A DNA stretch of 64,000 nt from Ornithinibacillus salinisoli (GTDB taxonomy: Bacteria > Bacillota > Bacilli > Bacillales > Amphibacillaceae), in the NCBI RefSeq assembly GCF_042682545.1, contig NZ_JBHUHQ010000002.1. The stretch is one strand, 5' to 3'. Shown here piece by piece: positions 53,392 to 61,841 of this stretch. The first letter of the stretch is position 1. Each line of letters opens with the position of its first letter. The notes under the pieces were generated by a model, which saw only the letters and a list, made by a program, of their open reading frames with translations, searched no databases and was not told where the DNA came from. Made by a program: the position numbers and the translations under genes.

Positions 53392-54246
53392 TCCTACCCA
53401 ATCCATGTATAGCTCCTCAACGGTGGAGTATCTTAGGTTTCTATCTTTTTTAACTGCTTTCTGTGCTACTTTGTAGAGCGCTTCACCCGCATCCCATTTA
53501 GAAAAGGATCGATCAAGCTCCCCTCCAAATAAACTAAATGCAATTGCTCCCATGTTAAAGACATTGGTTTTTGAGTCTATCCTCGCTCCAAGTTCAAATT
53601 CCTCTGGCGACATAAATCTCGAAGAACCCCAAAGTCTTCCCATCGTATTTGTATATGGTTTTTTCTGATATAAATCAATGTCACAAATTTTGGTGATATG
53701 ACGATTAAAGTCATAAAGAATGCTACCATCGTAAAAATCAACCGCTACGTAACTCATCTTTTCTACATGTACATGAAATTCCAATATACATTCGAATGAT
53801 TTTAACCGTGACTCCAGAGGCAACTTTTTAAAGCGATAATATGGTGAATCAGGGTGTTGGTATTTCTGTGGTGGTGGAAAAGCCCAATGTGAATGAAGGC
53901 ATTCCCCCTCAAACCATTCGAATACTAATGCGTATCCTTTTTCCGTCTCAAAATGATCTAACAATGTAACCAAGTGTGGATGATTTATGTTTTGGTATAA
54001 CGTAACCGATTTTCTTAACGTCGCTATAGCATCTTCGGTCTGTCCTGAAAACGCTATTGTTTTAGCTCCTGCATACTTTACAAACTTTTTAATCCCATCT
54101 TTCTCAACACCAAAACATATATTTCCAGAATCTTGTTCATCAAAAACACAAAACACCTTACCAAGGTTGCTTAGCCACTCAAAATCATGTTCTTCTTTTA
54201 GTCGGAATGGCATATCATCAATTCGAAATAAATTAAGATTACTCAT
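53380..54246 (-). CDS. Protein kinase-like protein
   Basis: The 288-residue product shows the outline of a Ser/Thr kinase fold: VKYAG (Lys), YQNINHPHLVTLLDHFET, VFEWFEGECL hinge, VAVDFYDGSILYDF in place of the HRD loop, KICDIDLY in place of DFG, and GSSRFMSPEEFE in place of APE. Several catalytic residues are altered, so activity is uncertain. C-terminal residues and the stop are encoded by the palindrome at 53341-53391. The start follows GGAGGTAATCT. Confidence 0.75.
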   Translation of the reverse strand: MSNLNLFRIDDMPFRLKEEHDFEWLSNLGKVFCVFDEQDSGNICFGVEKDGIKKFVKYAGAKTIAFSGQTEDAIATLRKSVTLYQNINHPHLVTLLDHFETEKGYALVFEWFEGECLHSHWAFPPPQKYQHPDSPYYRFKKLPLESRLKSFECILEFHVHVEKMSYVAVDFYDGSILYDFNRHITKICDIDLYQKKPYTNTMGRLWGSSRFMSPEEFELGARIDSKTNVFNMGAIAFSLFGGELDRSFSKWDAGEALYKVAQKAVKKDRNLRYSTVEELYMDWVGLVG

Positions 54247-54270
54247 AGATTACCTCCAATTTAACATCAT

Positions 54271-54909
54271 CTATTTTTTATTAGGAAACAGTGTATATGA
54301 CCAGGAATATATAAAATCTACTATAAATACAATTCCCCAAATTACTCCGATTGAAAAAATCGTATCGTTTGGATAAGGTGTGCCTTCTGAAACTCCATTT
54401 TCTAGCCATGAAAAATCAGTAATATACGATTTCATTTCGGCAATACTGTCCGTTCCTATTATCCAAAAAATCGATTGACCGATGACAAAAATCACTAGAT
54501 GAATAAAAGAAGAAATGCGATATTTCTTTGCAATATATTTTGGATCCTTATTTCTTTCCATAATCTCATAATCTTTTGGAGTCAATAATTCAACACCACG
54601 TAGCTTTCCAATTTTTCCACGCATCCAACGATCCAATCTAATAAAATCGAACACACCAAATGTACAGGCATAGATAATGAAAATGGCAATAATTATTAGA
54701 AATGATGAAATCTCTCCTGTATGTGTATATACGTATAAGCCTAGTAATGCTTCTAGTACTAACAGAAACAGGAAAAGAAAAATAAACACAATGCTAAGTC
54801 GCTGTTTATTGAAGAAGTAACGAAATATGCAAAATAAAATCAGTGCCACTAAAGAAAGAATCTCAGCAGTGATAAACAATTCCCAATTGTAATTAAGGAT
54901 CATATCCAT
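54271..54909 (-). CDS. Integral membrane protein, unknown
   Basis: The 212-residue product begins MDMILNYNWELFITAEILSL and has about five membrane helices, with a cytoplasmic loop FDFIRLDRWMRGKIGKLRGVELLTPKDYEIMER. No family recognised by name. GAGGTG is 11 bases before the chosen ATG; an in-frame GTG overlaps that site. It is 24 bases upstream of the kinase-like gene on the same strand, so the two may be cotranscribed. Confidence 0.65.
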   Translation of the reverse strand: MDMILNYNWELFITAEILSLVALILFCIFRYFFNKQRLSIVFIFLFLFLLVLEALLGLYVYTHTGEISSFLIIIAIFIIYACTFGVFDFIRLDRWMRGKIGKLRGVELLTPKDYEIMERNKDPKYIAKKYRISSFIHLVIFVIGQSIFWIIGTDSIAEMKSYITDFSWLENGVSEGTPYPNDTIFSIGVIWGIVFIVDFIYSWSYTLFPNKK

Positions 54910-55135
54910 GAATAATTTCACACCTCACCATTCGAAACATTATCTCTATTTCATCATACTCCAATCATTACCAATATTAAATACGAATTCGATACTTTTT
55001 TAAAAATTATCCTTGTATCTAACCAAAGACTATGGAATGACATCAAAAAAATTGGAGGAGTCGTTGTCTGTATATTTCATCACATCTTCCGCAAAATAAT
55101 TTGGTATACGTAACAATAAATTGGAGGTATCTCTT

Positions 55136-56146
55136 TTGAAAAAATCCTTCTTTTCCAATATCCACGGTGACAAGAAAAATAAATTAACCGCTGCAGAAGT
55201 ATCCGGACTTTGGCTTCAGTACATGGGCGATAGTATGGCAATATGTGTTTATAAATACTTCCTTAAAATTGTAGAGGACAGAGATATAAAATCCATTATA
55301 GAAATTTCCTTACAGCTAGCAGATGAACATATTATTAAAATTACTGAGATCTTGAAAGAAGAAAATTTCCAGGTTCCAATAGGATTTACAGAACATGATC
55401 TGAATCTTAATGCTCCGCGACTATTTTCTGATAAATTTTTACTTTTTTACTCCTATATTATGACGATACATGGGTTAACTGCATATAGCTTAGCTCTTAC
55501 TAACTCACAGCGAAAGGACATCCAAAACTATTTTTTTGAATGTATGATAACCTCAAAGGAATTGTTCCAAAAAATAGTTCATTTGTCTAAAAGCAAAGGA
55601 GTTTTTACTAAAGTGCCCCCGATTCCCTCACCACAAAAAGTGGAATATATAAAATCATCTGGAATAATTTCCAATCTATTTGGAGAAAAAAGGCCACTCA
55701 ATAGTTCCGAGCTAAGCAACCTTTTCTTTAATTCAAAGAAAACTGGATTTATTAGATCGTTAAGTATAGGTTTTAGTCAGGTGGCAGTAAGAGAGGATGT
55801 ACGTAATTTTATGCTAAAAAACGTTAAATTAGCAGGAAAGGACGCGGAAAGCTTTGATATGATATTACAACAAGAAAATTTACCAACACCTGATAATTGG
55901 GATAATGAGGTTACTAATTCTACAATAAGTCCTTTTTCGGACAAGTTGATGATGTTCCACGCAGCGTTTCTAGTAAATTCGGCACTATCCTATTATGGTG
56001 CAGCATTAGGTTCCAGCTTAAGATCAGATATGGTAGTAAACTATTATACAGTACATAACCATGCCATGCAGGCTGGTGCAATCTGCTACAACATCATGGT
56101 TAAATACGGATGGCTAGAAAAACAGCCAGAAGCAGATAACAAATAG
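55136..56146 (+). CDS. DUF3231 family protein
   Basis: The 336-residue product contains two related helical halves (LTAAEVSGLWLQYMGDSMAI... and LNSSELSNLFFNSKKTGFIR...), a ferritin-like duplication typical of DUF3231 proteins, which are related to spore coat protein CotF. It may be a spore or coat protein, but this is inference. TTG at 55136 follows GGAGG by eight bases; a TTG five codons upstream overlaps that site. Confidence 0.88.
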   Translation: MKKSFFSNIHGDKKNKLTAAEVSGLWLQYMGDSMAICVYKYFLKIVEDRDIKSIIEISLQLADEHIIKITEILKEENFQVPIGFTEHDLNLNAPRLFSDKFLLFYSYIMTIHGLTAYSLALTNSQRKDIQNYFFECMITSKELFQKIVHLSKSKGVFTKVPPIPSPQKVEYIKSSGIISNLFGEKRPLNSSELSNLFFNSKKTGFIRSLSIGFSQVAVREDVRNFMLKNVKLAGKDAESFDMILQQENLPTPDNWDNEVTNSTISPFSDKLMMFHAAFLVNSALSYYGAALGSSLRSDMVVNYYTVHNHAMQAGAICYNIMVKYGWLEKQPEADNK

Positions 56147-56151
56147 GGATA

Positions 56152-56180
56152 GAGTGGGACGGAGGGTCAGACCCCTATGC
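56152..56180. repeat. GTGGGACGGAGGGTCAGACCCC element
   Basis: AGTGGGACGGAGGGTCAG and ACCCCTATGCAC: the left arm of the dispersed palindrome, immediately followed by a terminator hairpin. Confidence 0.65.
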
Positions 56181-56214
56181 ACAAAAAAATCCCCTTGAGG
56201 GGATTTTTTTGTGC
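56179..56214. terminator. Bidirectional terminator
   Basis: GCACAAAAAAATCCCC pairs with GGGGATTTTTTTGTGC around TTGA. It ends both the DUF3231 gene and the minus-strand SDR gene. Confidence 0.92.
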
Positions 56215-56217
56215 GAA

Positions 56218-56979
56218 TTAAAATGCTGCGGTCCAACCGCCATCGACTGTAATTACCGTTCCATTTACAAAACTTGACTCATCAGAAGCTAAGAATAATG
56301 CTGCTTGTGCAATTTCTTCTGGTTGACCAGTACGTGGTGATACTGCGTGAGCTAAGCCTGCTCGTCCCATACCGAATTCATTTACATTTTTCATACTGGA
56401 ACCGATATTTGTTTCTACTGCACCTGGTGCAATAGCATTACAGCGGATACCTTGTTTCGCATACATATAGCCTGTATTTTTGGTTAATCCAATAACTGCA
56501 TGCTTCGATGCTCCATACGCTGCTCCGGCATGGGCACCACTAAATCCACCGGTAGATGCTGTATTTATGATGACACCACTTTCTTTCTCAAGAAAGATCG
56601 GTAATGCTTTACGCATTGCGCGCATAACGCCTTTTGTATTCACGTCGAAGATAAGGTCCCATCTTTCGTCAACAATATCTCCTACTGGTTCGAACCCATC
56701 CATTATACCTGCATTATTTACTAAAATATCTAATGTCCCATACTCACTTACTGCTGTATTAATCATGTTTTCAACATCTGTTATTTCTGCTACATTTACT
56801 TTTACTGCCTTAGCTGTACCACCATTTTTCGTAATCTCTTCGGAAACTACTTCAACACCTTCAAGATTTAAATCTGCTAGAACTACCTTCGCTCCTTCTT
56901 TTGCATATAGTTCAGCGATTGCTTTTCCCATTCCAGAAGCTGCTCCTGTAACAATTGCTACTTTACCATCTAATCTCAT
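56218..56979 (-). CDS. SDR family oxidoreductase
   Basis: The 253-residue product has the classic SDR elements: TGAASGMGKAIA cofactor loop, NNAGIMDGFEP, Ser in INTASTGGFSG, Tyr-x3-Lys in AAYGASKHAV, and the C-terminus ASDESSFVNGTVITVDGGWT. An acidic residue after the second strand (LADLN) favours NAD. The gene is divergent from a TetR regulator over a 20-base palindrome, so it is probably repressed by it. Confidence 0.92.
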   Translation of the reverse strand: MRLDGKVAIVTGAASGMGKAIAELYAKEGAKVVLADLNLEGVEVVSEEITKNGGTAKAVKVNVAEITDVENMINTAVSEYGTLDILVNNAGIMDGFEPVGDIVDERWDLIFDVNTKGVMRAMRKALPIFLEKESGVIINTASTGGFSGAHAGAAYGASKHAVIGLTKNTGYMYAKQGIRCNAIAPGAVETNIGSSMKNVNEFGMGRAGLAHAVSPRTGQPEEIAQAALFLASDESSFVNGTVITVDGGWTAAF

Positions 56980-57029
56980 ATAGATAACCCCCTATAATAG
57001 TTAGTTACATTGCTTACCTTTTACACTAT

Positions 57030-57049
57030 AAGTTTAATCGATTATACTT
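57030..57049. promoter_or_regulatory. Candidate TetR operator
   Basis: AAGTTTAATCGATTATACTT is a 20-base palindrome with 9 of 10 pairs matched, centred on ATCGAT, between the divergent SDR and TetR genes. Confidence 0.65.
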
Positions 57050-57156
57050 AAATCAAGCAATGAACAAACGATTTACGAATTGTTGATAAATAGATACCTT
57101 TATTAGGATTTGTACAATAAATAGAAGAAAACGAACAAATTGGCGGTGGTTTGTAT

Positions 57157-57744
57157 ATGGCGATTGATCGAAGAATTAATAAATCGAAACATGCATTAAA
57201 AGATGCTTTACTTTCGCTTATGGAAAAATCAGATTTCAAAAAAATAACCATTACAGAAATTGTTCAGCATGCGGATCTTAATCGTGGAACCTTTTATAAA
57301 CACTACTATACTAAGGAAGATTTACTCGAAGAACTGATTGATGATGTCATGCTTGATCTTATGAATTCGTACCGAGCACCCTATCTTGATTCAGATAAGA
57401 TCTTTATCCATGAACTAACATCTTCTAAAATAAAAATATTTGAACATGTCTACTCCCATTCAAAATTTTATAGTGCGATCGTATCGTCAAACGCCATTCC
57501 TGGAATTCAGCATAAAATATGCAACGTACTCAAACAACTTTCCCGTGATGACTTGGAACTACTTCCTTCATCAAGCAAAGTAGATATTGAATTTATAATT
57601 AGCTATTATGCCTACGCTCTATTTGGCTTAATTATGGAATGGATCAACAGCGAATTTAAATATACCCCAACCTACATGGCAGAACAACTAATAGATATCC
57701 TAACCTACTTCCCAAATGAAGAAGTTCATTTAAAAAAGGGATAA
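57157..57744 (+). CDS. TetR/AcrR family transcriptional regulator
   Basis: The 195-residue product has the TetR DNA-binding helix-turn-helix (KSKHALKDALLSLMEKSDFK, ITEIVQHADLNRGTFYKHYY) and a helical TetR_C-type ligand domain (HSKFYSAIVSSNAIPG, YYAYALFGLIMEWI). ATG at 57157 is seven bases after GGTGG; the TTG before it is the alternative. It faces the SDR gene. Its last residue and stop are next to a palindrome of the dispersed family. Confidence 0.92.
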   Translation: MAIDRRINKSKHALKDALLSLMEKSDFKKITITEIVQHADLNRGTFYKHYYTKEDLLEELIDDVMLDLMNSYRAPYLDSDKIFIHELTSSKIKIFEHVYSHSKFYSAIVSSNAIPGIQHKICNVLKQLSRDDLELLPSSSKVDIEFIISYYAYALFGLIMEWINSEFKYTPTYMAEQLIDILTYFPNEEVHLKKG

Positions 57745-57804
57745 GTGGGATAAGGGGTCAGACCCCTCATCCCACCAAAAGGGACAGAGGGACTGACCCC
57801 TAAC
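57744..57804. repeat. Two palindromes of the dispersed family
   Basis: AGTGGGATAAGGGGTCAG...ACCCCTCATCCCAC, then GGGACAGAGGGACTGACCCC. The first adjoins the TetR stop codon, and the second touches the stop codon of the convergent DUF1646 gene. Confidence 0.8.
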
Positions 57805-58813
57805 TAGTAAATGTCAGATATGCAAATAGAATTGTCATGATGGTTATTCCTATGGGAAGTCCATATTTGGCCCATTCTTTGCTGGTAATGCCTAGTTTGT
57901 TTGCTGCAATTATATTTGGAATATTACCCGGAATGAGCATTCCTCCACTAATAATTAAACTAAGTAAGATGAATCGAATGGTATCTACTTGCATCGCTGG
58001 GCTAATTTCTGCCGCGGCCAGTGTTGCATTATCCAAAACTGCAGAGACGATATTTATCCAATACAAGAAACCCGTGTTTAGATCAAGTAGATACTGATTT
58101 ACAATTGTTTCATAACTGGATCCGAGTAACGTTAATCCCATGACAAATAAATAGATCTTCAAGGAACGAGAAAAAATAGTTACATAGCTTTCGGAATTGT
58201 CACCTCCCTCCTCTCTCACTATTCTCTTTGGTTTTAGAAAGAATAAGGCAAAGATCCCAATAGCAAGTACACCAAGAATTACTTCCATTCCTATTAGATG
58301 AAAGAGAAAGGAAAAGCTCTGATCCAGCTTACTAGTTGTAATCGTTGCTAAAGGTTCACCAACAGGCGTTAGAACCGAGCCAAAGCCAATGGAAAAACAG
58401 GACAAGATGACCGCACGAATTTCTGTTTCTCGATCAATACGCAACATACTTATAATAAAAACCAACACAATCGCAGCAACAATTGCTGTGATCACACTCG
58501 ATAAAAGTCCCAATAAGACAATCATCATTGTTAGAAATACGTTAATCTCAAGAGTTTGCGTTACTTTTCTTATTATTCTCTGGATCGGTTGCCTCAGCCA
58601 TTTAAAGAACAAGCTTGCGACCATCACAACTAACGTAATATATATTGGATTTTTCAATGCTCGAATCCATAACCCTTGATCCAATACACCACTAATCATT
58701 GCAGCTATAAATCCCATCACAAATAAAAAAAACTCTAAATTTCGTTCAATAGGCTTTACGAAAAAAGGTAAACACAAAACGAGTATCAAAATAACTATAA
58801 GACCAATAGTCAA
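57800..58813 (-). CDS. DUF1646 family permease
   Basis: The 338-residue product starts MTIGLIVILILVLCLPFFVK and has about nine to ten membrane segments with an ion-transporter-like repeat (IGFGSVLTPVGEPLATITTSK, SAVLDNATLAAAEISP, GNIPNIIAANKLG). DUF1646 proteins are related to the ArsB/NhaD transporter group and may carry an anion or sodium. TTG at 58813 follows GGGG by nine bases; the 41 residues upstream in frame have no ribosome site and include Cys-rich nonsense. Confidence 0.82.
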   Translation of the reverse strand: MTIGLIVILILVLCLPFFVKPIERNLEFFLFVMGFIAAMISGVLDQGLWIRALKNPIYITLVVMVASLFFKWLRQPIQRIIRKVTQTLEINVFLTMMIVLLGLLSSVITAIVAAIVLVFIISMLRIDRETEIRAVILSCFSIGFGSVLTPVGEPLATITTSKLDQSFSFLFHLIGMEVILGVLAIGIFALFFLKPKRIVREEGGDNSESYVTIFSRSLKIYLFVMGLTLLGSSYETIVNQYLLDLNTGFLYWINIVSAVLDNATLAAAEISPAMQVDTIRFILLSLIISGGMLIPGNIPNIIAANKLGITSKEWAKYGLPIGITIMTILFAYLTFTS

Positions 58814-58913
58814 TTTAACTTTCCCCTTTTTAGTAATTGTAGACACACTCTGCAAAGGTGTTGCTTGTCTACCTATACATATACATACATGGCAACTGTT
58901 ATTACAAAAATTA

Positions 58914-59018
58914 AGGGGACAGGTCCATCGTCTCATTTTCTAGCAATGGGGTCTGACCCCTCGTCCCACTAGCAATTCATTAACTCAGTGGGACGGAGGG
59001 TCAGACCCTCCGTCCCAC
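58914..59018. repeat. Cluster of three dispersed palindromes
   Basis: AAGGGGACAGGTCCATCGTC, then GGGGTCTGACCCC with CGTCCCACT, then AGTGGGACGGAGGGTCAG/ACCCTCCGTCCCAC. This is the densest cluster of the family in the window. Confidence 0.8.
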
Positions 59019-59077
59019 ATTAAGCTTTTTTCTGGTAGAGTAATAGTAGAACTTAAAAGTTAGGAGAGATTAAAAGA

Positions 59078-59479
59078 ATGAATATTGAACAAATACTTTA
59101 TGCATCTGCAGTAGATTTGATTGAAAAAAGGTACCCAACTGGTTGGGGTGGTGCAGCGGCAATGTACACTGAAGACAGACAAATTCTTACTAGCGTTTCT
59201 CCAGATGTGATCAACGCTTCAACCGAATTATGCATTGAAACTGGTGCCATTCTTGAAGCACATAAACTTCAAACAAAGGTTACCCACACAATTTGCGTTG
59301 TAAGAGAGGATGAAAATGCAGCGTATACAATCTTAACTCCTTGTGGGGTATGTCAAGAAAGACTATTCTTCTGGGGGCCTGATGTTAAAGCGGCTATTAC
59401 TGCTCCCAAAGGTGAACTTGATTTTAAAACACTAGAGGAAATACAACCATATCATTGGTATAAAGCTTATGAGGAATGA
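59078..59479 (+). CDS. Cytidine deaminase-like protein (blasticidin-S deaminase type)
   Basis: The 133-residue product begins MNIEQILYASAVDLIEKRYP and has the deaminase zinc motifs in variant form: STELCIETGAILEA (Cys-Ile-Glu for C/HAE) and LTPCGVCQERLFFWG (PCxxC). The length and W-rich C-terminus resemble small blasticidin-S deaminase-like cytidine deaminases. It likely deaminates a cytosine nucleoside. AGGAGAG precedes the ATG. Confidence 0.88.
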   Translation: MNIEQILYASAVDLIEKRYPTGWGGAAAMYTEDRQILTSVSPDVINASTELCIETGAILEAHKLQTKVTHTICVVREDENAAYTILTPCGVCQERLFFWGPDVKAAITAPKGELDFKTLEEIQPYHWYKAYEE

Positions 59480-59491
59480 TTTTCTCTAACA

Positions 59492-59616
59492 AAAAAACAG
59501 TTGGTCTTATTAAGTTAGGAAGGACTTTAGTTGAAAAAAATCCATCTCATCTTGAGCTTATGACGTAGAACAGTTGAAGAAAGAGCGATACGAAAAGTAT
59601 AAGGGGATTCTAAAAT
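59492..59616 (+). pseudogene. Remnant of an unidentified small gene
   Basis: TVGLIKLGRTLVEKNPSHLE in one frame and VEQLKKERYEKYKGILK in the next look like one helical protein broken by a frameshift. No start codon remains. Unidentified. Confidence 0.4.
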
Positions 59617-59698
59617 GATAGGCTATTATTATATAAGAGCAATCGCTTTAGCGGATGATTTCACATGGAGCAAATAAAGAGATACAAGGGGTTTAATT

Positions 59699-60166
59699 AT
59701 GACTTATAAGTTTAAAGTTATGACACAAGAACAAGCTGAAAAAATCGCATTTCACTGGCATTATGATGGTGAATATTCATTTTATGATATGGAAGCTGAT
59801 AAGGAAGATTTAGATGATTTTTTAAACCCAGAGACACGTGGAAATTCAATGTTTGCTGTTACAAAAGATGAAGAATTGGTAGCTTTCTTTAGTGTGAACG
59901 AAGTAGTTGATACAACCTATGATATTGGTTTAGGTATGAGACCAAATCTAACTGGCGGAGGTAAGGGTTTAGAATTTCTAAAGACCGCTATGGACTTTGT
60001 TATATCAACATATGAACCTGAAAAAATAACATTATCAGTGGCAACATTTAACAAAAGAGCGATAAAGTTATATAGAAAGATTGGGTTTAAAGATATGCAT
60101 ACTTTTATACAAGCTACTAATGGCAGCACATATGAATTTCTAAAAATGGTATACGAATGTTATTAA
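59699..60166 (+). CDS. GNAT family N-acetyltransferase
   Basis: The 155-residue product has the GNAT acetyl-CoA loop in modified form (IGLGMRPNLTGGGKGLEFLKT), followed by ITLSVATFNKRAIKLYRKIGF, the classic motif B. Substrate unknown. AAGGGG precedes the ATG by eight bases. It is intact, unlike the decayed relative at 9416. Confidence 0.92.
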   Translation: MTYKFKVMTQEQAEKIAFHWHYDGEYSFYDMEADKEDLDDFLNPETRGNSMFAVTKDEELVAFFSVNEVVDTTYDIGLGMRPNLTGGGKGLEFLKTAMDFVISTYEPEKITLSVATFNKRAIKLYRKIGFKDMHTFIQATNGSTYEFLKMVYECY

Positions 60167-60234
60167 ATAAGTTATTCACGTAATGAGGGCTTTATTTGAA
60201 TAAAGATGGGAAATTACATTAGTATGGATTATTA

Positions 60235-60408
60235 CAATTTCCCTATTTGTTAGATTGGTTTGGAATTCCATTTTCGTTTGCTTATGTATTTAACTTTTGT
60301 ACTCGGAGAACCAAATTCAGTAAATAGAGTAATAGTTGCTTTACTATTAGTTATATTTTTGTTCTTTGTTGTTCGGAACTTTTACCGAAAATATGTAAAG
60401 CGACCCTA
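60235..60408 (+). pseudogene. Small membrane protein remnant
   Basis: WFGIPFSFAYVF in one frame and LGEPNSVNRVIVALLLVIFL followed by FFVVRNFYRKYVKRP in another resemble one two-helix membrane protein with a frameshift. A similar GIPFVYVTY fragment lies near 49340. Family unknown. Confidence 0.4.
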
Positions 60409-60434
60409 ACTTTGAAGGATGGGAGGTGAATTAA

Positions 60435-60710
60435 ATTAAATCTGTTAAACTTGGTAGACCCTTATTTTTATTTAGCATTAGTCTAATCACCATAGGTATC
60501 ATTAGTATGATTCTTATGTTCCTGGATCGTCAAAACTATTTCATTTACGGTGAGATAATCTTTTTTATAGCATTCCTTTTCTTCTTAGTAAAGGGCATAT
60601 ATTACATTAAAACTAATGATCATAAGTATGCTGTAATGTGTTTTATAGTTGTGGTAATTATTAAGATTACTGAAACAATGAAATTCTTAATGTATAGTGG
60701 TGCTTTTTAA
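60435..60710 (+). CDS. Small three-helix membrane protein with probable ATT start
   Basis: From ATT at 60435 the frame encodes 91 residues (IKSVKLGRPLFLFSISLITI..., then MILMFLDRQNYFIYGEIIFF and KYAVMCFIVVVIIKITETMK). GGGAGGTG lies six bases before the ATT and no ATG, GTG or TTG fits at this distance. Starting at the first ATG (60507) would drop a membrane helix and leave no ribosome site. Family unknown; short intact membrane protein. Confidence 0.5.
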   Translation: MKSVKLGRPLFLFSISLITIGIISMILMFLDRQNYFIYGEIIFFIAFLFFLVKGIYYIKTNDHKYAVMCFIVVVIIKITETMKFLMYSGAF

Positions 60711-60926
60711 ACTCCACCATAAATATCTGAAGAAACTATTTTATAATTTGATGTGCAAGGTTATGTATTTGTTGTTTTCATAACTCTGCACTTTTATTTT
60801 GCACTTCATTTCCAATAAATTTGAAAGCAAAATTCAATGAAACCATTGATAGAAATAGTAATTTGAAACACTATTAACAACCGCTTGCAAGAGTAATATA
60901 TGAATTACGGAAGTGTAATTTTTACA
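60711..60926. other. Intergenic, nothing recognised
   Basis: AT-rich region between the membrane protein and the end of the tRNA array. No ORF with a ribosome site. Confidence 0.4.
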
Positions 60927-60968
60927 TAAAAAAACTCAGTGGATGTTTGCTCTTCTCTACCACTGAGT
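60927..60968 (-). terminator. Terminator of the tRNA array
   Basis: ACTCAGTGG pairs with CCACTGAGT; the minus strand continues with TTTTTTT. It ends the long rRNA-tRNA transcript. Confidence 0.9.
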
Positions 60969-60984
60969 AAAATAATGAAATTTA

Positions 60985-61058
60985 CGCGCCCTAGAGGATT
61001 CGAACCTCTGACCCACAGCTTAGAAGGCTGTTGCTCTATCCTGCTGAGCTAAGGGCGC
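60985..61058 (-). tRNA. tRNA-Arg (TCT)
   Basis: GCGCCCTTAGCTCAGCAGGA start, anticodon in CCTTCTAAG, T-arm GGTTCGAATCC, and acceptor GGGCGC. Last tRNA of the array; no encoded CCA. Confidence 0.93.
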
Positions 61059-61127
61059 AATGAAAAAATAATATATCAACATACTAATGTATGGAATTTG
61101 AACTACAAAAGTATCAAGTTGTTATAA

Positions 61128-61201
<74 letters not shown>

Positions 61202-61211
61202 ATGTTGTAAA

Positions 61212-61285
61212 TGGAGCGGGTGAAGGGAATTGAACCCTCGACATCAGCTTGGAAGGCTGAGGTTTTACCACTAAACTACACCCGC
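61212..61285 (-). tRNA. tRNA-Gly (TCC)
   Basis: GCGGGTGTAGTTTAGTGGT start, anticodon in CCTTCCAAG, encoded CCA. Confidence 0.95.
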
Positions 61286-61316
61286 ACATTGGTATAAATT
61301 ATAATTTTATATAAAA

Positions 61317-61402
61317 TGGTGGAGGGAGTAGGACTCGAACCTACGAACCCGATGGGAGCGGATTTACAGTCCGCCGCGTTTGGCCAACTTCGCTATCCCT
61401 CC
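61317..61402 (-). tRNA. tRNA-Tyr (GTA)
   Basis: GGAGGGATAGCGAAGTTGG start, anticodon in ACTGTAAATC, long variable arm, encoded CCA. Confidence 0.95.
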
Positions 61403-61418
61403 ACTATTATTTTAGAAG

Positions 61419-61494
61419 TGGTGGCTCGGGACGGAATCGAACCGCCGACACAAGGATTTTCAGTCCTTTGCTCTACCGACTGAGCTACCGAGCC
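61419..61494 (-). tRNA. tRNA-Phe (GAA)
   Basis: GGCTCGGTAGCTCAGTCGG start, anticodon in ACTGAAAATC, encoded CCA. Confidence 0.95.
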
Positions 61495-61723
61495 ATAGTT
61501 TAATTTAATATTATAGGAAGTAATTCTAAGCTTATCTTACTCACTGTGTCCCTACATTTAAAAGCTTATTCTGAGATGCTTGGTGCTTCGGGACAGACCT
61601 GCACATAGGTGTGTTTCGTTGATGTTAGCGGGCAGCTACCGAGCCATAGTATAAATTATATTAAAGGTAGTGATTCTAATTTAGGACATGTAACTTCACT
61701 AAACTAGGAATAAAATTAGTAAA
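61495..61723. other. Atypical spacer with tRNA-Phe 5' fragment
   Basis: A 229-base spacer, far longer than others in the array. Bases about 61637-61680 repeat the 5' end of tRNA-Phe and its leader (GCTACCGAGCCATAGT...), with about 90 unrelated bases inserted between the two copies. Confidence 0.7.
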
Positions 61724-61816
61724 TGGAGGAGGTAGAGGGATTCGAACCCCCGCGCGGTTTGACCCGCCTGTCGGTTTTCAAGACCGATCCCTTCAGCCAG
61801 ACTTGGGTATACCTCC
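61724..61816 (-). tRNA. tRNA-Ser (TGA)
   Basis: GGAGGTATACCCAAGTCTGG start, anticodon in TCTTGAAAACC, long variable arm, encoded CCA. Confidence 0.95.
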
Positions 61817-61841
61817 AAATTATTATGAATTATTCTACAGA

